Assembly: GCA_026399445.1 (NCBI GenBank) | Contig: JAPLRA010000117.1 | Coordinates: forward strand, 1-12,058 | Direction: 5' to 3' | DNA length: 12,058 nucleotides | DNA from: Sulfuritalea sp. | GTDB lineage: Bacteria; Pseudomonadota; Gammaproteobacteria; Burkholderiales; Rhodocyclaceae | Notes under the pieces: generated by a model | Databases searched by the model: none | What the model was told of the DNA's origin: nothing | The model's input: the letters and a program-made list of their open reading frames with translations, nothing else | Made by a program: the position numbers and the translations under genes | Shown here: one piece after another, positions 12,058 through 12,058 of the stretch | How the letters are laid out: each line of letters opens with the position of its first letter | Numbering within the stretch: position 1 is the stretch's first letter

Positions 12058-12058
12058 G
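11947..12058 (+). CDS. Possible N-terminus of a protein cut by the window edge (partial)
   Basis: From the ATG at 11947 an open frame of 37 codons reaches the window end without a stop. It reads MTTCVAENTGNGGKTN, then an Ala/Ser/Pro/Lys-rich stretch (SAKASPAHASKPASPLQ) that looks like a disordered N-terminal tail. It would start about 16 bases after the predicted transcription start, with only a weak GAG as ribosome site. In sequence of this GC content a frame this short can stay open by chance. No family is recognisable. It competes with, or coexists with, the structured RNA over the same bases. Confidence 0.35.
   Translation, partial: MTTCVAENTGNGGKTNSAKASPAHASKPASPLQRGVF

Noticed and set aside
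12018..12058. S-adenosylhomocysteine riboswitch, suggested by the GCTGCAACG string
   Set aside because: The string resembles a conserved piece of that riboswitch, but the expected pairing partners and pseudoknot strand are not present in the visible sequence, and the bases are better explained by a terminator-like hairpin.
11931..12058. SRP RNA, tmRNA, RNase P RNA or 6S RNA
   Set aside because: None of the conserved core sequences of these RNAs is present in the segment.

Overview
The window is GC-rich, tightly packed and uses many GTG starts. It suggests a betaproteobacterium, probably a Rhodocyclales/Nitrosomonadales-like environmental Gram-negative. Support comes from the dapF-DUF484-xerC block next to lpxL-type lipid A acyltransferases, a lipid A pathway, and protein families typical of that group. 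There are no rRNA or tRNA genes, no CRISPR array and no recognisable insertion sequence. No stretch over 300 bases lacks a gene; the longest are at the right edge (about 184 bases), 2894-3050 and 1245-1394.

Left part (1-2024). On the minus strand a small zinc-ribbon-like protein, an AmiD-type lipoprotein amidase and a cupin (cut by the window edge) form a compact operon. It diverges from a plus-strand RNase D-like 3'-5' exonuclease, whose end overlaps the convergent xerC by 37 bp.

Middle part (1988-7607), all minus strand. In transcription order: lpxL-type acyltransferase 2, a Phd/YefM antitoxin, a PIN toxin, a short HicB-like protein, a small two-helix membrane protein, lpxL-type acyltransferase 1, dapF, DUF484 and xerC. 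The toxin-antitoxin block separates two lipid A acyltransferases and has a good promoter with an overlapping inverted repeat. Spacing is tight downstream, so this promoter could also feed lipid A, diaminopimelate and recombinase genes.

Right part (7656-10639), plus strand. A Gfo/Idh/MocA oxidoreductase, a DegT-family aminotransferase and an LpxA acyltransferase form what looks like a gnnA-gnnB-lpxA locus. This would make UDP-GlcNAc3N and acylate it, giving lipid A built on 2,3-diamino-2,3-dideoxyglucose with amide-linked primary chains. The locus is divergent from lpxL 2, so most of the lipid A acylation chemistry sits together. A long palindromic repeat separates gnnA from gnnB. A convergent MFS transporter follows.

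Right edge (11896-12058). A near-consensus sigma70 promoter drives a segment that either folds as a compact structured RNA ending in a terminator-like hairpin, or begins a protein cut by the window. This is the least explained part of the window. Other unexplained signals are a 22-base dispersed repeat, a perfect four-tract G-quadruplex motif upstream of xerC, and overlapping divergent -10 boxes at 7656-7665.
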